64,000 nt of DNA from Rhyacichthys aspro (GCA_036850595.1 CM072152.1:16753207-16817206), one strand, 5' to 3'; positions 1-13,200 are shown, numbered from the stretch's first letter. Notes: generated by a model from the sequence alone, not told the origin. Numbers and translations are program-made.

Positions 1-1150
1 AGACAAATCAAATCATGATTTCCACACATTCAATGCAAGGTTTGAGTTAATATTTTATGAAAAACTATATTTAAATGATAAGACTTTTTAAACTTCCCAC
101 TTTAGTCTATACAGTACACACTGTACATGTTGTATGCTTTTGTATTGTTGTAGGTGTTAACACTATAGAGGAAAAGGTGGGGCTCAGAACTCATTGCAGA
201 TTAACAGAAAAGGCACATTTAGTTCACTTTACGGCTGATATAACAGGAATGTCCATCAATAATCCTGTCTGTGCCTGTAAGTACATGTATGTATGTATGG
301 CGGATACATTGCCTTTGCAAGGTTATGTCATAATTACACTGCCGTTTGCCTAAAGATGATGATTGTTTTCAGGTGGAAGAGTTTGTATTTTAATATTTAC
401 TATGTTGTAAATCAAAAAAAAAAACAAAAACTTGTAAGGATGGTGTGTGCTGAATGGGCAAATTTGGTTCTGCCACACTGATGTGACATACAGTCGCTGA
501 CCACAGGCACACAAAGCACATCGCACTGGCCAACCACAATTTACTTCGCAATATGTCACATCTACGAGAACTGCTGTAAACCTGAAGAGAAGGCCATAAA
601 ATTATGGGCTTGTTCATTATACCCAAGGTTTGACATTTGAGTGAGTGTATTTTCTCTGAAGTTCATTGTAATCCACCCACTCCTTATGAAGAGTGGTGTC
701 TGATATATCTGTGGGACTCAACGAGCCAAATTGGGGTTAAAATAGGTCAAGGGTTATGGTCAGGTATGAGGTTAGGCTTGTGTTAATTGTCACAAAGGCT
801 GGGTTATGGTTAGGCCATGAGATGCATTGTGCCAAATTTGTCACTAGAACAATCAAATGATGAATATGTCTGTCTACAATACTGTCCACAATAAACAGGA
901 CAGAAGTTTCAGTAAGATGGTAGGTAGCTACTACTACAGACAGACATGACTTTTCCAGCTCCTGAGGTGGTTTTATAGGAACTGGCACAGTGACTATTAT
1001 ATAATAGCAGTCCTCCCTCCAACAAAGTTTGTGTAAAGTAAATGTGTAACACGATGCTATTTTCTTCCCTCTTCCTTCCACCCCCTTAACTCCCCACTTC
1101 TCTGTACAGAGCAGCAGCCAATGGCACCTCAGCAGCGTCCCTCCCTCGCT
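1..1150. other. Upstream region of the first keratin, no gene seen
   Basis: AT-rich DNA upstream of the first keratin. Short open frames occur on both strands but none resembles a known protein or has convincing splice sites. The last ~200 bases are presumably the keratin's proximal promoter; I see no individual factor site I would defend beyond the TATA-like box. Confidence 0.5.
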
Positions 1151-1153
1151 CTG

Positions 1154-1160
1154 ATAAATA
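1154..1160 (+). promoter_or_regulatory. TATA-like box of the first keratin gene
   Basis: ATAAATA lies about 90 bases upstream of the keratin start codon at 1244. That spacing would put transcription start near 1185 and give a short 5' leader of about 60 nt, typical of keratin genes. Inferred from motif and spacing only. Confidence 0.5.
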
Positions 1161-1243
1161 GCAGTTGAGACCAGGGAGGGTATCTGCCTAACTCTTCCCT
1201 CTGCAGAGTCTTGGAGCCTGCACACTTCTAGCCCACTGTGAAC

Positions 1244-4200
1244 ATGTCTGTCCGAGCTGTGAAGACCACCACCTACTCCACCGTGGCGTCCTCCAGGGGA
1301 CCGTCCCAGGGCTTTAGCAGCCGCTCTTTCTCTGGTTATGGTGGGCGCCCTGTGCCCAAGCAGAGCTATGCAGTCCGCAGCTCTTATGGGGGCGTGGGCA
1401 GCAGTGGGGCAGCTATGGGTGCAGGAGGGTTCAAGGTGGTGGGTGGCTATGTTGGTGGTGCTGCCGGGCAAAGAGGGGGTGCATTAGAGTTTGGTTATGT
1501 GGGCTTTGGTGGAGGCATGGGCGGTGGTATGGTCCATGATATGGTACCACCACCCATCACAGCAGTTACCGTCAACAAGAGCCTCCTGGCCCCTCTGAAC
1601 CTGGAGATTGACCCCACCATCCAGGCCGTCCGCACCCAAGAAAAGGAGCAGATCAAGACCCTCAACAACCGCTTTGCGACCTTTATCGACAAGGTCAGTA
1701 TGCACACAAATATTGTCAGGATAAAAGAACAGTCAGAGCCTATGTTAAAAAAATGATGTGCAGCAAAATGAATTGTATTACAGGAAACTGGATTATTATG
1801 ATTTAAAATAGCTCAAGGTGACACAGGTCTGATAACACAAAAGAGACTATTCTTAACAAAAGCTTTGTGAACACTGTATATATAACAAAAGCTGACAGCC
1901 CAAAGCCAAGTTCAGTTTGTGATGTTAGCTGTTTTGAGTTTGCTTCCTCCCTCTGGCTGCCAGATGAGATCACTGTGCTGAGATAAAAGGATCAGTGTGG
2001 CTACACAGACCATACAGGTTTAGGATGAGCAATATCCTTAAGAAGAGTCAGTATTTGTTCTTTATAAAAGTTAAAAAAAAACAAAAAAACGAAAAAAAAC
2101 ATCTAAAGCCTGTTTTGATTGTTTTTGATTTCCAGTTACTTCCTGAAATTCATTTTCAGTTTTTACTGGCAACCTTGTGTATGTGGCAAATGAAAGATTT
2201 GGATGAGATAAAACTGCACAAATACACAATATATGGCCTTAAACTAGCCACTTTATGAGGCTTTATAATAATTAAAAAGGTCATATACTTGACATAAGTA
2301 TAAATCATAGTCATGTATGGACTACTAAAGAGTAACAAAATGACAGCTATCTTATCACTCCAAGAAGCCTGCACGTTTCTTTCACAAATAACAGTCAGTA
2401 ACTCATAAATAGTGGTGTTGTTTAAAAAGGCACACAGCAGAACGTATTACAGAAGATATGACTCTGAATCAATCACACCGAAACTATTGGTTCAGATAGT
2501 AAAACAAAGCGACCCAGCCTCCTTCGCATACCTGCAGAGGTGTGTGTATCTTCTCTTGTTTGCAGAGTAGTAACAGGACCCACCCAGGGTCAGTGCACTC
2601 GATAGAAAAGTTGTTCAGGGGCTTATGAGTCACACTTGGGAAACAGTGCCACTTTGTGTTGAATCAGTGGCTTGGAGCTAGACTTCGATCAGTATTTGAT
2701 GTGACTTTCAGTGGCTGAGGAAGTTCATTGTCATTTGTCTTTCTTCATAGATTTCTTTGTCTTTTCGCAAACAATGAGAACCTATTCATCAAGTCGGTCT
2801 TTGTTTGCTTTGTTTCAATTGTTTGCAGAAACGTTCAGCATGGCATTAATTCATGTACAACACTCCCTCATTAACTCACACTACACCTGGTTTTCCTGTG
2901 TGTTGCAAAACAAAAAAACTGTTGATTAATGACATACTATTATTTTGTGCACAGGTCAGATTTCTAGAACAGCAAAACAAAATGTTGGAAACCAAATGGA
3001 AACTTCTGCAGGAACAGACAACATCTCGCTCAAATATTGATGCCATGTTTGAAGCCTACATTGCTAACCTTCGTAAGCAGCTAGACCACCTGGGTCACGA
3101 GAAGGTCAAACTGGAGTCTGACCTGCATCACATGACTGGACTGGTGGAGGACTTCAAAAACAAGTAACATAAATACAGGAAATGACCAAGAGGATAGGTT
3201 AGTTTGAATTTAAATTAAACTAAACTTGTGCCCTCTCAGGTATGAAGAAGAAATCAACAAGCGCAATGAGTGTGAGAACGCCTTTGTGCTTGTAAAGAAG
3301 GTCAGTTTTTAAAATATCTTTATATATTTGATAAAAAGTGCATGACGGCTAAGTCTAATGTTGTGTTGTCTAACACAGGACACAGATGCAGCCTACATGG
3401 CCAAAGTAGAGCTCGAGGGTAAACTGGACGCACTCAGTGACGAGATTGAGTTCCTCAGACAGATCTACGACACTGTAATAACACTTCACATCTGTACAGC
3501 GATTATTACTCAGACTTGTACTTATACTAAAGCATTTCCCTTTCCTTTTTTCATTAGGAGATCGCTGAGCTCCAGGGTCAGATTAAGGACACATCAGTCG
3601 TTGTGGAGATGGACAACAGCCGTAACCTGGACATGGACGCAATTGTGGCTGAAGTGCGCGCTCAGTATGAAGACATTGCCAACCGTAGCAGAGCTGAGGC
3701 AGAGTCATGGTACCAGAACAAGGTGCAAGCACAGTCTACACTTGAATCATTAGAATCATTTTTCCCAGTAACCACAACACTATCGTTCCATATTTATAAT
3801 ATTTGATGTTTGTGTGCGTCCCAGTATGCAGAGATGCAGCAGTCAGCAGGCAAGTACGGTGACGACATCAAATCAACCAAAGCTGAGATTGCAGATATGA
3901 ACCGCAGGATAATGAGACTTCAGTCTGAAATTGAGATGGTCAAACAGCAGGTGAGACCACATCTAAACCGTAAAAACATGATTTGACAATGCATTTATTT
4001 CCATGGATGGACTCACTAGTGTTTTTTTCCTTCTCTTTCTTTAGAGGAATAATTTGGAGGCCCAGATCGCAGAGACTGAGGAGCGCGGCGAGCTGGCAGT
4101 AAAGGATGCTAAACTGCGCATCAGAGAGTTGGAGGAAGCTCTGCAGAGAGCCAAGCAGGACATGGCCATGCAGGTCCGACAGTACCAGGAGCTCATGAAC

Positions 4201-5054
4201 GTCAAGCTGGCTCTGGACATTGAGATCGCCACCTACAGGAAATTACTGGAGGGAGAGGAGGACAGGTGGGGTGTCTTATAAAATACTTACTACAGAAATA
4301 GCCAAATTATTCTGACTTCCTATCTCTCTCTGGTTTTATAGGTTAGCAACTGGAATCAAGACCAATATTTCCAAGCAGACATGTAAGCGTTTCATTGATG
4401 GGAAAAAGTATAACACAAAAACAGTAACATGCATCTCAATCAGCACATAACTCTATGTACTTTTTATTGATTTGTAGTATTTGTTTGTAATTGTATTTAT
4501 TTTTCATACTGTTTGCACTCATTGGTAATATCCCACAGTTTCAAACTCCAAAACAGGACACACAAACACTATTACAGATTTGTAAGTCTGAATCATTTTG
4601 GACATCCTTGACTATAACTAATAAAGGCTGAAAAGATATCCACATATAGTATTTAAACATATTACAGATTCTAAAGTATAGTAAGTAGTAGTAAAGTATA
4701 CATAAAAAATAGATAGACTAGAGTATACCTGTACAGGATCTTCAGCGACTATTGAAGTTTGTCTTTGCTTGTGTGCTTGTAGCCATGAATTACAACGCCT
4801 ACGGCCTGGAGAGCTCTCGCACTCCATCCTACGTTGCTTGCAGTTTCGGTGGAGTGAAAGCCAGTAGCATCCCTGTTATTGCTCAGGAGGGGGCTACAGT
4901 GAAAAGCAGCACAGTCACCAAGACTGAAACAGTGGTCATTAAGACGGAGGAGAAGAAGGAGGAGGCTGAGGAGCAGATGGCGATGGAGGAGCCAGCTGCG
5001 GAGGAGAAGAAGGAGCAGGAACAAGTGGAGGCTGAGCCAGTGGCTGCAGAGTGA
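1244..5054 (+). CDS. Type II keratin with acidic Glu/Lys-rich tail (9 exons, 546 aa)
   Basis: Exons: 1244-1693, 2955-3163, 3240-3300, 3379-3474, 3558-3722, 3825-3950, 4045-4265, 4342-4382, 4783-5054; all phases join. Exons 2-7 measure 209, 61, 96, 165, 126 and 221 nt, the standard type II keratin set. The product is a type II intermediate-filament protein that would pair with a type I keratin in epithelial cytoplasm. The Gly/Ser-rich head ends in the H1 segment (PPITAVTV...LLAPL); the rod runs from about residue 133 (LNNRFATFIDK, coil 1A start) to about 443 (helix-termination motif IATYRKLLEGEEDR). The tail (about 100 aa) is odd: instead of Gly/Ser loops it ends in a Glu/Lys/Ala-rich stretch, with 15 Glu in the last 35 residues. 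The start is the ATG at 1244 (MSVRAVKTTTYS); the in-frame GTG at 1238 is ignored. Parts of exons 5 and 7 are nearly identical to the neighbouring keratin. Exact orthology is unassigned. Confidence 0.93.
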
Positions 5055-5142
5055 AGGACACACTCATGAATAGGCCTCATAAGGTTAAAAGAAGAAGCAC
5101 TCTGTCAACTTTCACTTATAATTCATTCATCAACGTGCCTTA

Positions 5143-5349
5143 AATAAATCATAGGTCTCTACTAAAGAACAAGCACATCAATTCAATCCAGTGGTGCTTA
5201 GGTTTTTAAAATGCTATTTTTGCTGCACCAACTATGTTTAGCCAACAGATGGCACTATTGGTATGTCTTGTCCTCTGCTCTTGTCTTGTCATCATGTTGA
5301 ACACTGTAACTACTACTGGTGAAGAAAACCCGGACGTCTGAGAAATAAA
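5143..5349 (+). terminator. Polyadenylation signals of the first keratin
   Basis: Two AATAAA hexamers follow the stop codon, at 5143-5148 (about 90 nt downstream) and 5344-5349 (about 290 nt downstream). Either or both could direct 3'-end formation; sequence alone does not say which is used. Confidence 0.55.
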
Positions 5350-7024
5350 CATGTCTCACAAGCATTTTTGGATTTGAATGTTTAAGTTTGTTCAGTAGAT
5401 TGGACATTACATTGAGTTACATTATAAAGGGTAGCTTCAGATGCATGTGCTTTACAATTTCCAAACTGCCTGTTTGGCCTGTTTGAGGGCCTATCATCCA
5501 ACTCCACCTCCACGAAAAGGTTAGATGTTTTTCCAGTGAAATGTCACTGAGAGAAAGCTCCACACCAATATACTCACTAGTGTACCAATATTTTATTATC
5601 TAATGTGATCTAAATATTCTTTAACTGTCTATCACTAAAAGCCTGCATTAGCCTTGAAAAAGTCCAGAGTAGGAGAGCTTTTTAAAGCATGTTATATTTT
5701 CCCATGGTCTTTTCAGCTTAAGGTGAACAGGTCTGAACATGAATTTTAAATAATGGTGCCATGCCCAAGGCTTTAAAACAGCCCTTCAAGTCAAAGACTG
5801 CGCACATCTAATGGTTACACCAGTTAATTCGACAAACACAGACACCAATCACAATTTAAAGAGGTGAAGTAATGGATGAAGTCTGCACGCACAGGTATGC
5901 TGACAACAAGGGACTGCAGTTGTGTGCCACAAGTAAAAGTTTCAGCCTTAAAAAGATTTAAATTTCTGTTCAATTGTCAAAATTGATTTGAATTTGAAAT
6001 GTCAAAAATAAAAATGTAAAAAAAAGTGTGAGGCACATTTGCAAAAAGTGAAATCATAAACAATGCGGTTTTGTTTACAGGGGCCTAGATTTAATCCAGT
6101 TATGCCATATACAATTGTTTAGATCACGCACAAGAAGGAGCTTATAATGTTCTCATAATTTATTTCTACTTTACCTGCCTAAAAGGCAAACAAGTATTGC
6201 ACAATACAACATTTCCAGTACAGTAACAGTAAACTATCTGTGCTTGAATAGTTACACATGTTCCAGCCTGCACAATGGATGTCGATGCCAAGTTTAAGCC
6301 CTACAATCAACTAATGAACAGTAGCAGTAGTACACCGCAAAGAGACATTATATTCTCTGCTCTCAGGAGGATTTGAGATATTCAACACTGAACTCATTTT
6401 GTATCACGGTGTTTTACTCCGTAAGATACTGAAGAAGACAGTAGAAGGCCCTCAAATGTTTCATACATACATGTTAAAAGTGTGCCATTAATCAGTTCCT
6501 AACAACTGAAGCAGTCATTCCCTTTTATGGAAAAAGCTACATCAATGAATTAAAGCTTTGTGCAGCATGTATGACAGTCAGTAACTCTTTACAAACAAAT
6601 GCTGTGACAAAATACAATAGATTTTCCAGATGTATGAGCGTGAGGTATTGGGTGAGGCTAGAGGTAAAATTTGAGTAATGAAAGAAACTTGGCTGCTTTG
6701 GAGTGGTTGATTGATGCAACTCCTCCCTCTCACAGAAGGGAACAGTATGTGTGTCATGTAGTCACAGGTACATGTCTTACTTTTAGTTATGTAATGCATA
6801 CAGTACCTCTGTGTGCGCTTTATGTCACAAAAGCCCACGAGGCACTGTCAATACATTCACACCTTAATGTGAAGAGATGATTAGCTTCTAAAAGCTGTCA
6901 TTCATCAGCACTAGAGTAATTGAAATTAACATTCAGAACCTATAGGTGACACCAATGATCATTAAAATTATTATTATGCTGTCTTTTGTATGATACTATC
7001 CTAATGTATCCTTGTTTTTTAGGT

Positions 7025-7112
7025 GCTTTTTTAGGCGTTTATTGACAGATGACGGTAGCTAGACTGGAAACAGGTTGAGAGAGAATGACCTGACTGAGGG
7101 TCGAGCCCGGGC
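7025..7112 (-). repeat. SINE-like tRNA-derived repeat copy, 3' part
   Basis: Read on the minus strand, a B-box-like GGCTCGACCC (around 7098-7108) is followed by a CT-rich stretch (TCATTCTCTCTC, CCTGTTTCC) and then CAATAAACGCCTAAAAAAGC at the 3' end. The layout matches the better preserved plus-strand copy at 42317-42455, and resembles a short repeat common in teleost genomes. The 5' (A-box) part is not clear here. Confidence 0.45.
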
Positions 7113-7255
7113 AATGAAACAAAAATATCTCCTTGGCTGAACTAAAACATTTGAGAACGCCGGCCTTGTGTGAACGAGATCTGCAACAGAATCACTGTGG
7201 TTTCGGAAAAGGCTTTGTCATGTAAACAGCCCCTTAATGTTTTAGAGGCCGTTTT

Positions 7256-7294
7256 ATTAATCATGACATGAAAGGTTCAAATGTCATGATTAAT
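7256..7294. repeat. Perfect 14-bp inverted repeat with 11-nt loop
   Basis: ATTAATCATGACAT at 7256-7269 is exactly complementary to ATGTCATGATTAAT at 7281-7294, with an 11-nt spacer. It could be a palindromic binding site, a remnant of a transposon end, or chance. Confidence 0.6.
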
Positions 7295-10200
7295 TTAAGG
7301 TAAACTTCACTTAACATTTGGGTAAAAAACATGTAAAGATCTAAAATGGTTCAACACATACATAATAGACAAAATACATATTCATTAACAATAAGGTACA
7401 TTTAAAGGTGTGGTGAGTAGTTTTATGGCATTTTGGAGACATCTGGTGGCAAAAGTGCAGGTAGCAATTCCACCACCCAAACTAATTTTTAGAAAATGTG
7501 AGCAGCTGTAGGACTCTGGGCACATGCTGTTGTCTAAGAACAAACAGTGAAAAAAGGTCTGATGGTGATTAAGTACTTAGTTTATCTGCACTGGGCTTTT
7601 GTAGGAAGAGCAAGAGGAAGAAATTTAACTAAAATGGTTCTTCGCACTGGATTGCATGGAGCTTTAAAAGACAAAAGTAAAACCTGTTACTGACTAGACA
7701 CAGTGCAACTTTAAAATGTTTATATGGAAAAATTGTAATGCAGCTAAATCAAGGCCTTCCACCACACACACATTATGCTGCATGATCATGGCTTGCAGAG
7801 ATTGCTACCCAGAGCAAGAAAAATAAGTCCTTCTAGTAGCTCTCAATGAAACCTGATACATCTGAAACTCTGAAATTTAATTTGCACCAGAAAGAAAAAA
7901 AAAACACTCCTAAGTGGTGATCACTCGCTTACTGTAAAATAAAAGCCAAAAACTACATGGGAACTTTAGAAAGATCTCTTCAGGGCGTTGTAGAGTCTTG
8001 TAAACTGTCAGATTTAATAGACTATCAAAACGACACCAGCGGCAGTACTCTTAAACATAAAGGCAATTTGTCTTATCCGGGATATGTCTAAACAGAACAT
8101 GATCTTAAAAAAGGTAGGACTTAAGGATAAAGATTTAAAACGTCTGAGCTCAAGTGGAAGTCTGGATTCCTCTGCAGAGTCGGGTGGAGTCGGTCGACTG
8201 ATAAACGATTATCATCAGTAGAAAGCAGGAGTATGCTACATTGTGGTGAAGGTGTGCCTTTTGTTACAAACAAAGAATATAAGAACAACAAGCGCATTGA
8301 CCAGTGAGATAAGGTTGCAAGGGACATGAGCCACGGTATACTGTGCATTAGGCGGCAACCAAAACATACATTATGAAATAGTTCAAGTGAATGGGCCCTG
8401 CTGTAATAATGCTACTTTATCAGTGCTATTTGACAAAGCTTATGATTAAAGACCATTACAGCATGGTATGTTATGTTCTCCTTTCTCCTACATGTTACAA
8501 CAGATGCTCCAGAGGGTTCTCTTGGGTCATAAACAATATATTTTTAATAAATAGGGAAACAATACAAAGAAAGATATGACACTGCCAAAGAGAAAAGATC
8601 TACAGTAGTTTTCAAAAATGTTGGGTGAGGAGAAGTAATGATTATGATGAACTGAAGAAGCAGTTAAAACATGCAAAAAATGGAATAAAGATAAAATAAG
8701 ATATAAAACTGACACTAAAAGTGACTGAGGTGTCCATCATATTTGTAAAGTTGTCTTGAATTATAAGCTGCAGTGCATCCTGAGTTTACAAATCTACACA
8801 AACTGAGTGTGGAAACCAGATGAAATCTTAGCTCCAGGCTCATGGACGCACACCCTTAAATAAGCTAAGCCTAGTTCTGTGTCTTTAATAAAATGTTGTA
8901 GAAGTCATAACTGCTGAAACTGAGCTGCAGCGCTGTGCCCCTCTCAACCATTCTAAATATTTAGTGTTTGGCCTGAGTAAAGCTTTTTAACAAGAAGTAT
9001 CAGTTATATTCCCTGACAGTGATTGACAAGCTTTTATAAGTACGCGAGGCCTTTGGTACAACAATCACATAGCTATGGGAGCCTTGAGCAGGTGAACCAA
9101 CCTGTAAACCAGACCTGTTTGGAACTGGCTAACTATCTCTGTTACCATCAAAGGTCCTGGCCTGTCCAGTGGGTGGGACTAGTTACGTGCGTGGCTGTAA
9201 ATACCTCTAGCTGATGTTATCTCATCAATGAAAGAATGGGCGTTTCAGGTAGTTTCACTCTTACTTAAAACTACCGCAATGTTTAAATAAAATGCTGCAT
9301 TTTTAACATTTTCAAGGCACACTGTGCAAAACTGTTGACAACTGCTTTATTTTTTTATAAATGATTATCAAAAGATAAAACACAAAACGTCAGGTGTCTT
9401 ATCATAATGCCTTTTGTTTTAGTAGTTATTTTTTGTTGCTGTCTGACCATCAGGCTTACAGGTTTGAATCTGATAGAAGTCCCAATGCTCTTTATATCTG
9501 ACTATTCTCACACTCTGCTGTCACCATCACAAACGCATATCACTAGCACGCGCCTTCACCTCATTTCATTTTATTACCCCACTTCAGGCAAAACTGTAAG
9601 TTATGAATTGGCTTTTGCCTGTCCTCGTGTCACATATGAGCGACATGTTGTGCTGATAAGTTTATGGGCAGAAAACAAGCATCCTGTTGAGAGAGTGGTG
9701 TTTTATGAGTATGAGTTAATAATTTCCTACTATCAAAAGTCCTAAAGGTGTGAGCTTAAAAAGGGTGGGGAGCCTTAGCAACACAATCCCACTTTTCTAC
9801 TTAACTTGTCCAAGCATGCCTGTGTGTAAGTATGAGCTAAGTATAGTCATGCAACCTATTTTCTATTTTATTTTTTTATAACAGAATATAACCATAGATA
9901 GTATGCCTTCCTAGACACTAATAAAATGTTATGTGGTATACATTCAAAGAAACAGAAGAGGCAAGCAGGAAGGGCAAGCCACTGGCCACCAAAACGTATA
10001 CTAGAAGGCTACTCAATGGTGAAATGTTGGAAGACAGTGTGTGCTAGACTTTAATGTACATCACAGACAAACTGCAGAGAAGGCCTAAAGTCAACTAAAG
10101 GCATGCAAAAGAGGACTACTGACTCAGACTGCATAAGTGTCTGAAGTCATTGGAGTGGCAGTGATAGTGGTGAGCCAGTGACTAATTGGGTGGGTGGTGT

Positions 10201-13200
10201 CCGAGGAATGTTTTCATTGCTCACAGAGCAGGTGGACATGCATCAACAAGTCTGTAGGTTACACTGTACAGGGAATGGCCCGGCACAACCTTTAAATTAA
10301 AGATGAAACATTGGATATATTGCTGCCAATTCGTACAACACAATAAATTAACAAATTAACTCATAACACTGTCTAGACTGGTGTCCTGAAGTTGTAATTG
10401 CAAAATACTAAAGGTTTGAGGCCGGTCTAGAGTCCTGTCCAGGAAAAAGTCTAATTTTATAAGGCATTAGTAAAAATCATTTGGGTTTAAAGGGCAATGT
10501 CTTTTCTCACATCAAATATGCAGCAAATGGATGCTAAACCCAGAGTAACTGCAATTTCTGCTGAAACCAAAACACAACTGCTCCCATGTAGCTTAGTGGT
10601 TCACCTTGAGAAGAAAAAAAAGAAGACATTACAGCATTAATTAATCACTAATCAAACACTTAATAATGTAACTTACAGTTTAAGAGAAAGATACAAATTT
10701 GAGTGTCAAGAGTCAAGTGAAAGTATCATGTAATGAAGCAAGTTTGAAAAAGGCTGCTGATGTGTGTTAAAACCAAGGGTCAAAACGTTATATGCTTCTT
10801 TGCTACAAAATGCGAAAAAAGCAACCCAGTAAATCTTTATTTATTGTTACATATAAATTTAATCTAAGTAGCTGATTTGATTTCTTTCTGTCAATGCCCC
10901 AACTACAATATGTATCACAACTGTTTTTGGCTAAGACCATGAAGCTAAAGTGCCAGTAAACTGCAAGTGACATCATACAAAGGCAGATGTTTACAGAAAA
11001 CCCATTCACACAAGCAAACCTTTGATTTGGTTGCTAGGTTTTTATGCACCCAGACACCCTGCATGATGGTTCCTGTCTGAACAGAGAGTGACTCATCGGT
11101 GCAGCTTGTGCCAGCGTTCCCATGCCTGCCTTCTACCACTATTGCAGTAAACTGTTGTGTGTGGGCTACATGTAAAGTGTCAAAGTCCACAATTGTAAAG
11201 TTATATATCAATGTGTTCAGCTAACAGAGTATATAGTCTTTGCAAGCCAAGAATGTGTTGACTTTTCAAGTTAGTGTAAAAAGTGGCAGCAAATGCAGCT
11301 GAGCTGGCTAAACAAGACATTTCATCAGCCTTCACTGTTGTGCCGACTACTCGTATTCTAAGTGTCCATTGCAGGATAACCACATTCCCCTGCTCTAGAT
11401 ATTTCCATGCATGACTTAAGGCTGCTGTGTTATAGGGTGTGTACCTTTGCAGGTGGTGAAACAGTGAGCCCCAGATTAAAATGCACTCCAAACCACTCCC
11501 TCTCAAACGCACCCACTACCTGATGAGGATGCCGAAACCAGCACGCAAGGGTGTGTTTTTGTGGCTAAAGTACTTATTCCTTGTGCTTTTTCATTATGAT
11601 TATACCTGATTAAGAAAAGAGTTGAATACTGGCCCTGACTTTTCTCATTTTTGTAAAGACACTGGCCAAAACTCTGTATTCTGATGTGGACAAAAGACAA
11701 AAAAAAAATCTTTCCTGTTAAACAGAGGCTAAGGATGACGCAAAAGGTCAATAATAATGTCCTTTTCATTGTCCCCCCGTGGATTTAGAACAAAACTAGG
11801 GCTCTATTTAAAAATAGTGATTATATTCACAGTATTCACATCACAGTATGATTTTGCACAGGCCTTTTCACTGGTGGAGCACTACGGAGACCAATCTGAC
11901 CTGTTGCTCCACATTTGTGGAGTCTTTACATTCCTTGACTTCATGGGGCTTTAATGATGGGTTTTTGTTTTAATTGGGTTTGTTTGTTGGTAGCTATTTG
12001 ATGGCAATGCACCTGCAAATAATAAAACCAAATCCAATAGCTTTGTCTGATACATTAAATTATGTTTGCAAGATTAGTTAATGATAAAGCAGCGCCAAAA
12101 CTGCAGTGACTTCCATATGTAAATGCATTTTTTTCTTCATGTAACAGATTGAAGCATTGTGCTTTTAATTAATAAGACACTTTCCCATGGCAGCAGTTAC
12201 AGAATGAGTGGTTGTTTACTTTATCTGAGATGTGCTCCACCCAGAAAGAATGTAGCTACATCAAACATTTAGGTGTCTCAAAAACTCTCACTTAATAATA
12301 TGAGGAAGGGTTTTCAAAAGTAAGACGAAGTAGCGCTATTTTAAAATGACTACTCTTTGCATTCACTAATAATTGTACAAATACAATACAATGCTGGTGA
12401 TAGGAAGGTGGGAGGTGTTTGGCAGGTTTTAGTGTCAATCGGCAAAATGTTCAAACAATAAAAATAACACGACAGAGCCTAAAGGCAGCATCAAGAAGCT
12501 TTAAGCACATGACAAGTGGAATTCCTGTTTTGTGTTGAGCGGAGGATGTTGAGAGAAAAAGATGTATTGCATTACTCAAAATGTACTAGTAATGACTAGC
12601 ATTTTCTAATACAGCTACAACAAAGGTAAACTGAGTATGACAGTCAGATATAGGTGTGCATAGGGTATGCACTGAAGAAATGTATAGATTGATGACAAGA
12701 GCCACATGGTGTATGTTCATTATATGCCTGTGTCTGTAGTATGTATGCAATACTCAAAAGCTTTCCAGAGACAAAATGATATGTGATGTGTCATTTCACT
12801 TACAGTGTGGGGCTGCAACAATAAGGCAAATGCAAACTCACTCATTCATAATTAAGACCCTTAGGTGCTGGCCTTTGATTCTGGGCTACTGATCTGGAGA
12901 GACAAACTTTATAAAATGCAAACACACTAAACTAAATAGCATACAATTTAGGTACATTACAATATATGTTCTGTTTCTTTCCTTCACTCCAGTTTCCGCA
13001 TGGCCACTCATTCATATGGAATAAGCAAAGCCACCACACCCAGTTTTTACACATGCAGTGTGGCAGGACTCTGGGACGACATGTACTGCAAATCAATCAC
13101 AACCAACATAATTACAACTATTTGTTTAAACTCAACTTAAGAGGCAGTTATGATTTAAAGAAAAGAAAAACGGATTATTATTAAGCTACTATCAACTGAC

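Noticed and set aside
737..1471. 244-codon open frame on the minus strand over the first keratin's promoter and exon 1
   Set aside because: It is the antisense shadow of the Gly-rich keratin head; no domain, no splice logic, and it runs through the promoter.
1694..1756. Continuation of keratin exon 1 past 1693
   Set aside because: The frame reads into a GT donor; the exon boundary after FIDK is fixed in type II keratins and exon 2 at 2955 continues the rod.
4749..5063. Leucine-rich open frame on the minus strand over the keratin tail
   Set aside because: Antisense of the GAG/GAA-rich tail exon gives CTC/CTT leucines; compositional artefact.
9407..9745. 112-codon open frame with hydrophobic start between the keratins
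   Set aside because: Resembles nothing known, poor codon pattern, no supporting exons or polyadenylation signal nearby.
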